Source of the DNA: Deltaproteobacteria bacterium
GTDB taxonomy: Bacteria > Desulfobacterota > Desulfobacteria > Desulfobacterales > C00003060
Length of the DNA: 12,559 bases
Direction: 5' to 3'
Assembly (NCBI GenBank): GCA_019309815.1
Contig: JAFDFO010000036.1
Span: forward strand, 1-12,559
This document shows, piece after piece, positions 12,542 to 12,559 of this stretch (within the stretch, counting starts at the first letter, position 1; every line of letters starts with the position of its first letter). The translations under genes and the position numbers were made by a program. The notes under the pieces were generated by a model, which worked only from the letters and a program-made list of their open reading frames with translations, was not told where the DNA came from and made no database searches.

Positions 12542-12559
12542 GCTGCTAAAGTGCCTAAA
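12542..12559. repeat. Nonamer repeat at right edge
   Basis: GCTGCTAAA and GTGCCTAAA are consecutive 9-nt units of the same family as those at 12193-12229. The array is cut by the window end. Confidence 0.6.

Noticed and set aside
12188..12559. FMN riboswitch upstream of ribE
   Set aside because: No block resembling the conserved FMN aptamer motifs was found on the - strand of this stretch.

Overview
The window looks like a chromosomal piece of a Gram-negative bacterium of moderate G+C. The rib-nus gene order, the divergent phosphoglycerate kinase relative and the abundance of short dispersed repeats suggest a Desulfobacterota-type (former delta-proteobacterial) genome. That placement is an inference from general style; there is no rRNA or other marker gene here.

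Layout. Positions 1-842 are mostly non-coding: an imperfect inverted repeat, a hairpin, one plausible 45-residue small protein (446-583) and a candidate promoter. A UDP-glucuronate decarboxylase gene follows on the + strand (843-1778). Its stop codon touches one end of a roughly 238-bp element bounded by exact 15-bp inverted repeats. On the - strand come an unrecognised 353-residue protein with its own good promoter (2261-3322), then an overlapping pair: a long, divergent phosphoglycerate kinase-like protein (4144-5772) and a TVP38/DedA-type membrane protein (3438-4184). Divergent from that pair is a membrane-anchored transglutaminase-like protein (5897-7378). After 640 bp packed with repeats comes an ABC transporter ATPase (8045-8776) with no intact permease beside it.

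The right third is a riboflavin operon read on the - strand: ribE (11522-12187), ribBA (10276-11490), ribH (9789-10262) and nusB (9055-9531). Together RibBA, RibH and RibE would make both lumazine synthase substrates, then lumazine, then riboflavin. ribD is not in the window and would be expected just past its right edge. No FMN riboswitch is visible in the 372 bp upstream of ribE.

The most unusual content lies between and at the ends of genes. Arrays of imperfect 7-nt repeats (GATTGA-type, GGTGAAC-type, TGCGCTC-type, CCGCATT-type, TGCCTAC-type) occur at many loci, often with different unit types joined in one unbroken 7-nt register. The GATTGA type sits at the 3' ends of genes in sense orientation. 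It supplies the last residues and stop codon of three proteins (all ending Ile-Asp-Asp) and directly follows the ribH stop. Two decayed copies of the last 24-27 codons of the ABC ATPase gene flank nusB in opposite orientation, each followed by the same heptad repeats. Three copies of a TGTCATTTCGA-bounded palindromic repeat and one double-hairpin repeat complete a dense repeat landscape.
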